From Listeria cornellensis FSL F6-0969 (GTDB lineage Bacteria > Bacillota > Bacilli > Lactobacillales > Listeriaceae), in contig NZ_AODE01000039.1 in NCBI RefSeq assembly GCF_000525855.1, positions 1 through 64,000 of the forward strand: a stretch of 64,000 nt of DNA, written 5' to 3'. Below the pieces are notes generated by a model. That model ran no database searches and was not told where the DNA came from. It was given only the letters and a program-made list of their open reading frames with translations. Of this stretch, positions 10,949-18,996 are shown in pieces (position 1 is the first letter of the stretch; every line of letters begins with the position of its first letter). A program made the position numbers and the translations under genes.

Positions 10949-11128
10949 TCAACCACCAAATATCGTCTTACCGCTCTCCCATGCATTTTTTAATAGCACA
11001 GACCCTAAACCTAGGAAAAACACCACGCCTATCATTTTTTTAATAATGGGAGTCTTGCTATCAAGTACAACAATACCGATAACAGAACTAATAATCCCAC
11101 CAATCAAATATAAAATAAATCCCCACAT
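10949..11128 (-). CDS. Small two-TM membrane protein (59 aa)
   Basis: The ATG at 11128 (MWGFILYLIGG) is preferred because AAAGGAGTCAAGGA precedes it; the frame is open eight codons further. Two hydrophobic segments (residues 2-23 and 34-48) flank DSKTPIIKK, with a short tail NAWESGKTIFGG. Member of the small membrane protein run. Confidence 0.5.
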   Translation of the reverse strand: MWGFILYLIGGIISSVIGIVVLDSKTPIIKKMIGVVFFLGLGSVLLKNAWESGKTIFGG

Positions 11129-11148
11129 GCTTCCTTGACTCCTTTGCA

Positions 11149-11347
11149 TCACTCATAATAAATAAAAGTGTCCATCACGTACTTGGCATAAAGCCCGACA
11201 ATCAACAAAAATACACAAATCGAGCCCAGAGTTAACCACTTATTATGTCCATAGGCTTTCATTGCAAAATAAAGTACCACGGTGACCAAAAACAGAAGAA
11301 AAAAACACCCCAAAATAAACAAAACGATATATATTTGAAAACTCCAT
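11149..11347 (-). CDS. Small two-TM membrane protein (65 aa if repaired), frame broken at a homopolymer
   Basis: ATG 11347 has GGTGGG just upstream but meets an early stop. Removing one base from the 7-nt run at 11299-11305 restores a 65-residue protein: MEFSNIYRFVYFGVFF, a long hydrophobic segment, AMKAYGHNKWLT, a second hydrophobic segment and a polar end YVMDTFIYYE. The repaired frame stops at 11149, overlapping the start region of the next small gene. Same family context as its neighbours. Confidence 0.4.
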
Positions 11348-11365
11348 TTCCCACCTGCCTCGATG

Positions 11366-11533
11366 TTATATTGTTACATAAAAACCTATACCGACAATTA
11401 GAAACCAGATAACCAACATGATATATGAAACTGCTCTATCAAGAAAACCCCATTTAAATTTCTTAATACCTATTAAAACTAGTATCATAATCATCAATAA
11501 TAAGTGTATAGATATATTTAACAACGAATCCAA
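11366..11533 (-). CDS. Small two-TM membrane protein (55 aa)
   Basis: The start is TTG 11533 with GGCGGTGAT upstream; stop TAA 11366. Hydrophobic segments at residues 4-22 and 38-55 flank the basic loop GIKKFKWGFLDR. First translated of the 11.5-10.5 kb run of tiny membrane proteins. Confidence 0.45.
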   Translation of the reverse strand: MDSLLNISIHLLLMIMILVLIGIKKFKWGFLDRAVSYIMLVIWFLIVGIGFYVTI

Positions 11534-11601
11534 AGATATCACCGCCTGCCTATTCTATAAAACAAACCCTCCTCAAAACTCGAGAAGAGCCTGCTCTCAC
11601 C

Positions 11602-12165
11602 TTACCTTGTTTGCTTCCGCAGTTTCCGCATCATATCTTGCTCAACGCTGCCGCCAAATCGAACCGCAATGATGTCTTCTTTTTTGATCCAGCAAGTGCC
11701 ATCCGGACGTCCCTCATCGGTGACCAGACTGATTTCCAAGCCTTCATAATCATTCTCCGCGATAATCCCTGCAACCTGAGCCTCGTCTCCCAGGATCTCA
11801 ATACCCGCAATTTCCTCATTTTGATACACATGATCCACCGCAATTTCGAATAGCGAATGCTTTTTGTTTGGTGCTTTGTCAAAGAACGCCGGACTTCTCG
11901 GTTGGCCTAACTGCTTCGCGAGTAATTCTGCGGTTTTCAGAAAAGCCGTGTCGATTTCGATGCGATACACCATTTCCAATGGCAGCACGACAAACCCTTC
12001 CTCATAGCCATCCGCACGCCTAGCACGGAACATGACATCGCTTGCAGTGAGCGCTTCGATGTACCCCGCCTCGAAATAATCTGCTTCACGAGCCGTATAG
12101 ATAGCCACGAGTTTCTGCTCCTGTTGGCATTTTAGTAAACGTTCATACATGAATTTTGTGGACAT
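11602..12165 (-). CDS. Hypothetical protein (187 aa)
   Basis: ATG 12165 has AAGGAGGAAC upstream. It is a soluble, acidic protein with two similar halves, each built of short beta strands: VAIYTAREADYFEAGYIEAL and EIAGIEILGDEAQVAGIIAE. This suggests duplicated small beta-barrel (Sm- or PRC-like) units; a basic C-terminus follows (MMRKLRKQTR). I do not recognise the family. It is unlike the neighbouring membrane peptides, and its codon use is closer to core genes. Confidence 0.7.
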   Translation of the reverse strand: MSTKFMYERLLKCQQEQKLVAIYTAREADYFEAGYIEALTASDVMFRARRADGYEEGFVVLPLEMVYRIEIDTAFLKTAELLAKQLGQPRSPAFFDKAPNKKHSLFEIAVDHVYQNEEIAGIEILGDEAQVAGIIAENDYEGLEISLVTDEGRPDGTCWIKKEDIIAVRFGGSVEQDMMRKLRKQTR

Positions 12166-12250
12166 TTTTTGTTCCTCCTTGTTGGTGTATAATTATTTTT
12201 GCTTGCAGTGAGTTTTATTATAGATATATAAGACATCCCCTTGTGGTAGT

Positions 12251-12427
12251 CTAGAAGCTGTATACAAAGAACGTCATGTAGGCAACGAGCGTTACAACAT
12301 AGGCCACAACAGCAATTACATTAAAAGAAGGATGATGCCTGTTCCTCTTTTTCAAATATAAAAGTATCAGCACAACTGCAAGCACGACCACCATTACAGC
12401 AAAGAAAAGTAGTAAATTATTATCCAT
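12251..12427 (-). CDS. Small two-TM membrane protein (58 aa)
   Basis: ATG 12427 preceded by AGGAGG, stop TAG 12251. Hydrophobic segments at about residues 5-24 and 36-57 flank the basic loop LKKRNRHHPS. Strong ribosome site and a topology like its neighbours support a real gene. Confidence 0.55.
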   Translation of the reverse strand: MDNNLLLFFAVMVVVLAVVLILLYLKKRNRHHPSFNVIAVVAYVVTLVAYMTFFVYSF

Positions 12428-12454
12428 TTTACCTCCTATTTGAGAAATGTTGCA

Positions 12455-12619
12455 TTATGTGAGGAATAGTAACGTTCCTACAATGAAAATTCCAGTAAAC
12501 ATCGATATTCCCTGAAATACAGTAGTCATTTTTTCGCTCTTCATTTTAATTAAAAATGGTATCAATATGAAAATGAAAAACGCGATAAAATTTATTCCAA
12601 AATCTAAAATGAGATTCAT
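12455..12619 (-). CDS. Small two-TM membrane protein (54 aa)
   Basis: ATG 12619 with CGGAGGGA upstream, stop TAA 12455. Two hydrophobic segments flank KMKSEKMT, and the end is GTLLFLT. Part of the tandem set of tiny membrane proteins. Confidence 0.55.
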   Translation of the reverse strand: MNLILDFGINFIAFFIFILIPFLIKMKSEKMTTVFQGISMFTGIFIVGTLLFLT

Positions 12620-12668
12620 TGCGTCCCTCCGAAGTTATTAGATTCAATATTACTCGCTGGTTGCAAAA

Positions 12669-13067
12669 CTACTCTACAAGATATACATCAAATGAACGTG
12701 GCTCTCCGCCAATCACTACAGTTTGAACTTCATCTTGCCAAAAAGGAAGTATAATCTCTTTAAAATCATTCATAATACTTGCCTTTAATTTCGGCTCCTT
12801 AGCTAGAAAATAATTATAATGATGAATGACAAGCTTGTAACTCTCTTTATCTATCCAACTGAGATCCCGAATCCAGTCCAAATAACCATCAACTGTATCG
12901 ATGCAGCTTGTCGGAAAATCAAAGGCTTTTTCAATTTTAGTAATATAATCTTCCCATGAGCCTATTGATTTTCCATCAATTTCAACTACATACGCATCTG
13001 ACCTAGACCAGTTCTTCTTTAAATCATTTACATTGTCCTCACTAGTAGTATATATGCTATTATCCAT
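12669..13067 (-). CDS. Barstar-like immunity protein
   Basis: 132 residues from ATG 13067, chosen because AGGAGC precedes it; the frame has another ATG six codons upstream without a ribosome site. The middle follows the barstar pattern: YVVEIDGKSIGSWEDYITKI, then an aromatic/acidic helix and DGYLDWIRDLSW. These correspond to the strand-helix-helix of barstar, whose acidic helix blocks barnase-type RNases. It has an extra C-terminal extension (FDVYLVE). This suggests that a barnase-like RNase tip was once, or is sometimes, attached to the local Rhs protein. No barnase-like domain is visible in the window, so the gene looks like an orphan immunity gene. Confidence 0.65.
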   Translation of the reverse strand: MDNSIYTTSEDNVNDLKKNWSRSDAYVVEIDGKSIGSWEDYITKIEKAFDFPTSCIDTVDGYLDWIRDLSWIDKESYKLVIHHYNYFLAKEPKLKASIMNDFKEIILPFWQDEVQTVVIGGEPRSFDVYLVE

Positions 13068-13165
13068 TTTTATGCTCCTATTCATATTTTGTAATTTTAC
13101 ACTGGTTTTGCTTTAGCTGTAATGAACAAAGATTCCTATCACGTAAAATATATACACAACTAAAG

Positions 13166-13267
13166 CTATACTTTGCATGCAACCATTGGTATATTTGCAT
13201 TGTCTAGTACAGGAAAATCATATTTATCTGCACACTTGTCTAGCATTTTTAGGAAATTATGATTCAT
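13166..13267 (-). pseudogene. 5' fragment of a DUF7003-like immunity gene
   Basis: ATG 13267 to TAG 13166, 33 codons. MLDKCADKYDFPVLDNANIP resembles the N-terminus of DUF7003-type proteins found in toxin-immunity islands (pattern FPxLDNxY); everything after it is missing. The ribosome site GGAGAATAATC is intact. Interpreted as a remnant of a deleted immunity gene. Confidence 0.4.
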
Positions 13268-13380
13268 GATTATTCTCCTTAATCATGTGATTTATAGTGT
13301 ATATTTCGTAACAATATTAATCTTATCCAAATTACATTTTTTCTGGGCTCTGTAAGTATATTTTCCATTATCAAATCTAT

Positions 13381-13457
13381 ATGTACAGCATGTTCTCCTC
13401 ATATACAAGGAGAACATACTTATTCAGGTTCTAATCACCACTCACAAAGACACTGTA
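13381..13457. repeat. Direct repeat copy A (partner at 16224-16299)
   Basis: About 77 bp, roughly 80% identical to 16224-16299, sharing AGGAGAACATACTTATTCAGG, TTCTAAT and ACAAAGACACTGT. The core is a hairpin (ATGTTCTCCT...AGGAGAACAT). The two copies bracket the block of HEAT and SUKH immunity genes, as expected for a recombination or duplication scar. Confidence 0.7.
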
Positions 13458-13488
13458 ATTTTATACTTATAATTAATTACAGAACAGC

Positions 13489-14225
13489 TCACAATTTCTC
13501 CCATCGCTCTATGCAAGCCAAACTCCATTCCAGTAATCTGATTAGCTTATTGTCCTCCTCCACATCTAATCTGCTTTGCAAAATAGTTATTATCTGTTTA
13601 CTAAATGGAGCATCTGCGAAATCTGTCAGCGAATTGATAGTAACATATGCCGCATCGGGATCTTTTGTATTCATCAAGAGCTCTCCCATTTTTCCAATCC
13701 AAAACGGTACATCTTCTTCATACTCAACTAATTTGATAATTCCCGAGTAACAACCACTTCGAACTATATCCTCGATTTCTCCTTCCAACTGAGTACTTAG
13801 AAAAGAAATTAGTGAGTCATCATTCATATCACCTAAGTTGTCAGCTGCATAAAATTGTATCCATTTATTCGGATTGTTCATCAGTGATTTAAGCAAAGGT
13901 ATTGCCTTCAAAATACGATGAAAACCTAGCAATTCTATGCACCTAATTACTACTTTATACTCATCATCCAGATGTTTTATTGCCGCATTTATTACCTCTT
14001 TATGTCCATTTTTAATTAATGCATCAAAAGCCGTTGAGCGTAAAGCCACGGATGGGCTTTCTGTGTATCTTAATAAAGTATCCTGCACTGTTGGGCCTTT
14101 GGAGAACTTGCCCAATTCGCTCAAAAGGAAGATTTGAATCCCTTCATCTGTAGTGTTTTTTAATTTTTTTTTGTAACTCTTTAGCATTCATTTTTTTTTA
14201 TATTTTTTATGTTTTCAGGTGTCAT
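13489..14225 (-). CDS. HEAT-repeat protein, putative immunity protein
   Basis: The clear frame runs from ATG 14187 (232 residues) but has no ribosome site. An ATG at 14225 has AGGAG six bases upstream and joins the frame if one base is removed from each of two 9-nt runs (14191-14199 and 14163-14171 on the plus strand). That gives MTPENIKNIKKMNAKEL leading into NTTDEGIQIFLL, 244 residues. The body is a stack of HEAT-type helices (LKAIPLLKSLMNN; WIQFYAADNLGDM). HEAT-repeat genes are common in polymorphic-toxin immunity arrays. It is paralogous in layout to 14351-15146. Confidence 0.65.
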
Positions 14226-14350
14226 ATTTCTCCTTTCTAAGAACTAGCTCTTTTTTTTTTACATTATGTAAGAGGTATGTATAAATAAACCAAGTTTATA
14301 CATACTCTCATTTTTTATTCAATAAAATTTGTCCAAGTTAATCTATAGGG

Positions 14351-15146
14351 TTAGACCTCACTCAGGCATCTCTTCTGCGTCCCCCTAATTATTGTTTCAT
14401 TTCCAACAAGCATAACCTCACTCTTTGCAACTCTTCTTTTTGTGATTTGTTTTGTTTCGATTAAGATTTGTCTCTCTAATGCATCTAGAATCTCATGAAA
14501 AAATACTTCTCCTTCTGTAATTTGGACTAAACGATTTGCTGCTCTGGTTTGAACGATGGAGTCTGCAGATTGAAGTAATCCTATTAATTTATTTATCCAT
14601 GTTTTATCACCCTCCAGATTGTATAACGCTGCATAGTATGCACATTTCAAAAATTCATTATCAGTGTTCTTTAATTGACCTAATAACACCTGTACCACGC
14701 TCTTATCTCCCATTCTCCCCAGAGCCTCGATTACTTGTACCCTTACTTGATCATCTGCATCATCTAGTAATGTTATTAGCATAGGAACAGCCCTTGTTTC
14801 TCTATGAACCCCTAAATATTCTGCACAGACTAGTCTTTTGAAAAAATACTCATCGGTCAGGTTATCTATAGCATATGAAATGAGTTCTTCATCATAGATA
14901 TCTATAAGCTCATCCAGGATCATAGAGGCTGTGTATCTATCTTCTTGAACCAGGCTCTTCAACAATATTTTTTTCACATCACCATCTATCGTTCCGGCTT
15001 CCCTATCTGATGCCATAATCTCAAGTACACTATACTTGAGGCTATGATTACGTTTCCTTTGAGCATGCTTATACATCCATTCAAATTCTACCTGATTTGC
15101 ATTGTATAGCTTATCTAGCAATTTCTTCCTTAGTCTTTTTTTTCAT
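14351..15146 (-). CDS. HEAT-repeat protein, putative immunity protein
   Basis: The open frame starts at TTG 15121 (256 residues). An ATG at 15146, with GGAGAATAAG before it, joins this frame if one base is removed from the 8-nt run at 15136-15143, giving MKKRLRKKLLDKLYN. HEAT helices are evident: RAVPMLITLLDDADDQVRVQ, VIEALGRMG and KSVVQVLLGQL. It is soluble with no signal. It lies between the SUKH gene and the second HEAT gene, all on the same strand, so it is probably a cassette member; the toxin it neutralises is unknown. Confidence 0.7.
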
Positions 15147-15224
15147 GGCTTATTCTCCTACCTTATTTTTTGTTTTATTTATCCACCCCTTAGATAACCT
15201 TCCTATTCACATTAACAACAGCCT

Positions 15225-16184
15225 CTATTCAATAATTTCAGCTTCGTATTCCAACCATTTATCCCATGAATCATAGGATGTTTCAAATTCTCGTTTTTGG
15301 AATACTTCGCCTGTACTGCAATTCAGAAACACTGGCTCTCCGTCGCTTTCCACAGCCACTTGCAAAACGTTATCAGCCACTTTTTCGACATATAGTTCTG
15401 CATTATCAGGCTTGTCTAAACTTAGCATAGCAACAGTCGGACCAGCTGAGCTATCAATCTCCCCACCATTATGCTTTAGTAAAAAATCTCTATACTCAGT
15501 GGGCAATTCCATATCATGAATACTTTCAAAACGCTGTAGTTCTTCCAACGCTAAAGGTTCATTCCAGTCCACTCTCAAAGCTTCTTTTTGCACCTTCGCA
15601 GTAGTAATGCTCAAGCCATTATTTAAACTATCACCTGAATAAGTGTGTGCCAATATTATCTTCTCTAGCCACGAGTATATATCTTCATATTCCCCAACTA
15701 TATCCATTTTATTATAATGATAACTGATATTCTTATCTTTAATCTCCATAACGCTTTCCTTGTTAGTGAGCAGATATAGCGTGTCACGTTGAACAGATTT
15801 TCCAATTACGAAAAATTTGTCCGGCATCCATGATAATGATGTAATCTCCTCAATACCAGTCGGCTGCAAGTCCTTCTCCTCTAACGTCATCCCTTGATAT
15901 TTTCTCTTATGACCAGGAATAATGATATCATTGAATAGTATAGCCCCATTCGAAAACTCTAAAAGTAATTTCTTAAATGGTTCCAGTAGCTCATCCTTGG
16001 TGTATAGGTGCCACTCTTTTAAATGCTTTTGATATACTTCCAACTCCTCTAAACTAAGTGGTGGTGAGAGATATGTTTCATATTCCGAATCAGAAATTGG
16101 TCCATACAGTACTCCTTGCCAAGGTGTTTCAAGTTTTGAAGCTCCATATAATTCTTCTAGTAGATTTTTTAGATGGTTAAACAT
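15225..16184 (-). CDS. SMI1/KNR4 (SUKH) family immunity protein
   Basis: 319 residues, ATG 16184 with GAGGTGT upstream. The C-terminal half has the SUKH signature: LALEELQRFESIHDMELPTE, YRDFLLKHNGGEI, and an acidic C-terminus containing EYEAEIIE. The N-terminal half (about 25-190) contains a second, diverged region with similar spacing (LSLEELEVYQKHL, FSNGAILF). SUKH proteins are the most frequent immunity class beside Rhs and related toxins in firmicutes. It is separated from the 4-TM genes by repeat copy B. Confidence 0.8.
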   Translation of the reverse strand: MFNHLKNLLEELYGASKLETPWQGVLYGPISDSEYETYLSPPLSLEELEVYQKHLKEWHLYTKDELLEPFKKLLLEFSNGAILFNDIIIPGHKRKYQGMTLEEKDLQPTGIEEITSLSWMPDKFFVIGKSVQRDTLYLLTNKESVMEIKDKNISYHYNKMDIVGEYEDIYSWLEKIILAHTYSGDSLNNGLSITTAKVQKEALRVDWNEPLALEELQRFESIHDMELPTEYRDFLLKHNGGEIDSSAGPTVAMLSLDKPDNAELYVEKVADNVLQVAVESDGEPVFLNCSTGEVFQKREFETSYDSWDKWLEYEAEIIE

Positions 16185-16223
16185 AATTTATACACCTCAA
16201 GTAATAAATTTTATAGCATGTAT

Positions 16224-16299
16224 ATGTACAGTATGTCCTCCTCATTCAAGGAGAACATACTTATTCAGGTTCTAATTATTACCTACAAAGACACTGTGA
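16224..16299. repeat. Direct repeat copy B (partner at 13381-13457)
   Basis: Shares an 18-bp identical core (AGGAGAACATACTTATTC) and flanking blocks with copy A. It lies just upstream of the SUKH gene. The rest of 16185-16402 shows no supported ORF. Confidence 0.7.
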
Positions 16300-16402
16300 A
16301 CTATACTCTTACGCTGCTTTATGGGTCCCAAACCGCATGTTATTGTCTAGTCATTTTAGTGTTAACAAAATAATTAAGTAGGGATAGCCCTGTGCGTCAT
16401 AA

Positions 16403-16774
16403 CTATTCTATTGCTATAAATGAAATATAAAATAAATAAATTATATAAGCACACATCAATAGATTCCAAATCATTGATATCATGATCATCCTGTTACTTC
16501 TTTTGAAATAATACATTATCCAATTCGCTATAATAACAACCATAATAAGTATGTTCGTTATTAGTAAGATAAGGTTATTATTTTCTCCATCCCATACTAG
16601 AAATAGAGCATAAGAAAGGGACATACTACATACTATAATCCCTGTAAAAATTGCATAAACAGACTTTTCGCTCCAGCTAGTTTTCAGCTTAACATTTATC
16701 TCGGTAAATGTTTTTAATAAATAACTCGAAAATAAGCCGGTAAAAACGCAGAGTAGACTAATTAATATATTCAT
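16403..16774 (-). CDS. Four-TM membrane protein, putative immunity protein
   Basis: 123 residues, four hydrophobic segments (about 2-20, 37-58, 65-85, 96-117). It is paralogous to the next gene upstream: both have an aromatic block ending in VWD plus NNLIL, and SxIWxxLM in the last helix. GAGGCG and a more distant AAGGAG precede ATG 16774. The paired arrangement directly after an Rhs C-terminal cassette suggests membrane immunity to a pore-forming or membrane-inserted tip. Confidence 0.65.
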   Translation of the reverse strand: MNILISLLCVFTGLFSSYLLKTFTEINVKLKTSWSEKSVYAIFTGIIVCSMSLSYALFLVWDGENNNLILLITNILIMVVIIANWIMYYFKRSNRMIMISMIWNLLMCAYIIYLFYISFIAIE

Positions 16775-16840
16775 GGAATCGCCTCATTCTCCTTTTCCAA
16801 TTAACTCTATGCAACTATCCTTCTACCTTAAAAATATTTT

Positions 16841-17224
16841 TTAAACCAATAGAAAAAATTGATTAAAAAGATAGATCATATAAAATGTCATTAGCCCACA
16901 CCATATAACAGATAAAATCACCATCATTTTATTTTTACTCAGCTTGTAAAAAATATATAGTAATACCAAGGTGACTAGCAGAAACACGATTGTCTGATAA
17001 AGTATGAGATTATTGTGCACATCCCAAATCACAAAGAAAATAAAGGATAGCGCAGATGAATAACAAATTTCCAAAATACACAATATAGACGCCATCGTTG
17101 TAAGTAGCCCTGATCCCTTCTCTGATAAATCCTTCAAAACCTGCAGCAAGTGTCCACTGTATACAGCTATTGTAATACAAAACAGACTAACTATAACACT
17201 AGTTAAGAAAACAATCTTAATCAC
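16841..17224 (-). CDS. Four-TM membrane protein, putative immunity to the orphan Rhs tip
   Basis: 127 residues, four hydrophobic segments; motif FFVIWDVHNNLIL matches its paralog at 16403-16774. The apparent start is GTG 17224, with AGAAGGAA almost touching it, so the exact start is uncertain. It lies 54 bp after the orphan Rhs C-terminus, the usual position of a cognate immunity gene. That orphan tip carries a hydrophobic WWVVAAAGGAAWG segment, which would fit a membrane target. Confidence 0.6.
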   Translation of the reverse strand: MIKIVFLTSVIVSLFCITIAVYSGHLLQVLKDLSEKGSGLLTTMASILCILEICYSSALSFIFFVIWDVHNNLILYQTIVFLLVTLVLLYIFYKLSKNKMMVILSVIWCGLMTFYMIYLFNQFFLLV

Positions 17225-17278
17225 TTCCTTCTTTTACTCACAACTTTACCTTTGTGAATTTTTTTATTCTTGTAGAAA

Positions 17279-17884
17279 TTATTCACTTTTTTTACTATTA
17301 ATTCTACTGCGTAGTTTTGAGTAATTCGTTTTTGATTTTTTAGCAATATTTTTATTTAACAATGTTGTTCTCAGGTGTTTTCTGGGATTTCTAATTAGTG
17401 ACTTGCCATACGTTTTAATACTTTTAATCAAATTCTTTCTTTTAGCAAGCTTCGCGACTACTCTTATGGTACCACCTACACCAATGATACGACCAACTCC
17501 TGTTTTCCACACTCCATCGACGGCTCCTCTTCCCGCTGCCCATGCAAGCCCTTTAACAGAATAGCCTTTATTACGATTTTTATACAGATATTTAGCTGTA
17601 CCCCATGCTGCTCCTCCCGCGGCCGCCACAACCCACCATGCTATCTTGCCATCAGGGTCCAGATACATCACTGGATTGTTGTTTGCATAATTATAGCCAT
17701 TCATCATTTGAGGGTTATCTTCATCACCTGGCTCTGGGTCATAGCTAATAAAAATACCTTGTTCTGGTTCATAGTAGCGAGCCATCAAGTAATACATACC
17801 AATTTCTTTGTCATACGTATAGCCGGCATAGCCAAATGGGTTTTGTTTGGCTTCATTCGTGGTTTCTGTGGCTTGTAGTACATT
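17279..17884 (-). pseudogene. Orphan Rhs/WapA C-terminal cassette
   Basis: The frame carries the Rhs core end (NPFGYAGYTYDKEIG, MYYLMARYYEPEQGIF, NYANNNPVMYLDPDGK), about 85% identical in DNA to the same part of the full-length gene. It then has a different tip of about 120 residues: WWVVAAAGGAAWGTAKYLY, then a Lys/Arg-rich tail ending RSRINSKKSE. Homology to the full-length gene starts abruptly at about 17884. There is no start codon or ribosome site for the whole cassette; the first ATG is at 17797, inside the core. This is the classic silent cassette that can replace the main tip by recombination through the shared core. The tip function is unknown; the basic, partly hydrophobic character is all I can see. 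Confidence 0.8.
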
Positions 17885-18095
17885 TTACTTCTATTAAATG
17901 TGATTTCTTCAAAATCGCTTTCAGAAAATATATCATTCAACTTTTCCCTTTTCACAATATCCTGTTCTAAAAAATACTGATAGGTTCATTTGCTTCCATA
18001 AGGATTTTCTCCAGAATCTCGTTTAGTATATCATCCTCAGGTATGACATCTACTTCTATATCATACTGCAAAGTAAAGATATTATTTTCTAACAT
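17885..18095 (-). pseudogene. Broken immunity gene joined to the orphan Rhs cassette
   Basis: ATG 18095 with AGAGGTG upstream begins an acidic protein (MLENNIFTLQYDIEVDVIPE) that stops at TAG 17967. With one added T in the run just before the stop, the frame continues LEQDIVKREKLNDIFSE into the Rhs junction at about 17884, where it is cut off. Likely the 5' part of an immunity gene truncated when the orphan cassette was inserted or when intervening DNA was deleted. Confidence 0.45.
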
Positions 18096-18157
18096 CGATT
18101 ACACCTCTTTTCTATTGCATTCCATATCGTTATCATGATACTTGTAGGCATCTGCAG

Positions 18158-18190
18158 AAAAGAACGTGCCACGAAATGGCACGTTCTTTT
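18158..18190 (-). terminator. Terminator after the first Rhs immunity gene
   Basis: A 14-bp perfect stem (AAAAGAACGTGCCA / TGGCACGTTCTTTT) with a 5-nt loop CGAAA; T-rich 3' arm on the minus strand. It separates the active Rhs-immunity unit from the orphan array. Confidence 0.85.
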
Positions 18191-18253
18191 GAATTTACTT
18201 ATTAATTCTGCTTTAAAATAATAACAGCAATACCATCTTCCATAGTAAAGATA

Positions 18254-18694
18254 TTAAGCTTTAAAATCAAGCTCTTCAACTAAAATATTGAAATCTCTAG
18301 CATAGAAATTAATGTTCTCGCCTTCTAAAACTCGGAATGTTATAGTTGAATTTTCTACTAAAAAGTAATCAATATTTCCAATAACATTAAGATTTGATAT
18401 GTTCGTTACTAATTCGTTTATTTCTTCACCTTTAGGAATTACTATATACTTCCCATCTTCAATGATTGATGGTAGCTCATCCATTATTTTTTCTAGATAA
18501 AAATTTATATACCGCTTAGCTTTTAGAGGTAGTGATATATCACCTTTCCTTTTTTTATCTACTGTATATGCATATATATCATATTTCTCAAATAATGGAT
18601 TTAACACTCTTCTTATGTCAATCATTATATCAAAATACTCCTTATCCACCTCATTGTATGAACCCATAGTGGTCATTCCTACACTGTAAATCAT
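18254..18694 (-). CDS. Putative cognate immunity protein of the Rhs tip
   Basis: 146 residues, ATG 18694 with AGGAAGTG upstream, starting only 11 bp after the toxin tip stop at 18706. It is soluble, mixed alpha/beta and acidic, with no recognised family (begins MIYSVGMTTMGSYNEVDKEY; ends LVEELDFKA). Position directly after the toxin tip and before a strong terminator is the main evidence for its role. Confidence 0.65.
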   Translation of the reverse strand: MIYSVGMTTMGSYNEVDKEYFDIMIDIRRVLNPLFEKYDIYAYTVDKKRKGDISLPLKAKRYINFYLEKIMDELPSIIEDGKYIVIPKGEEINELVTNISNLNVIGNIDYFLVENSTITFRVLEGENINFYARDFNILVEELDFKA

Positions 18695-18705
18695 TATATC
18701 ACTTC

Positions 18706-18996
18706 CTATTCTTCGCTTTTTTTTAATGTTATCCGTTTCTTAGCTTTACCTCGTTTCCATTTCCCACTGTATTTCGAATATTGGTTGTTTTGTAAGTGCC
18801 ACCCATGATCATTGTGAGGTGTATGAAATTCCCAACTTCTATAAGTTTTCTTGCCACTTTTCTTTTTTGTTGAATAAATGAATCCCCAATATCCATTGCC
18901 TTTTTCAGTAGAACCTTTAATTTTACCTACTTTATGAATTTTGTATGGGATTTTACCCCATGCTTTTTTAGCTGATTTAGCTAACCATTTACCACC
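18706..18996 (-). CDS. Toxin tip of the Rhs protein, out of frame by one base
   Basis: This frame, open from 19074, carries the domain missing from the main Rhs frame: AKSAKKAWGKIPYKIHKVGK, then YWGFIYSTKKKSGKKTYRSW, EFHTPHNDHGWHLQNNQYSK, and a basic end RITLKKSEE. Removing one base from the 7-nt run 18997-19003 fuses it to the Rhs core as SAKK-GGKWLAKSAKK. The cluster HTPHNDHGWHLQ with three His residues, plus the strong positive charge, suggests a nuclease-type tip, but I recognise no family. The cognate immunity gene follows at 18694. Confidence 0.6.
   Translation of the reverse strand, partial: GGKWLAKSAKKAWGKIPYKIHKVGKIKGSTEKGNGYWGFIYSTKKKSGKKTYRSWEFHTPHNDHGWHLQNNQYSKYSGKWKRGKAKKRITLKKSEE

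Noticed and set aside
13391-13420. Rho-independent terminator in the direct repeat
   Set aside because: A hairpin is present but no T run follows on either strand, and the element recurs upstream of another gene.
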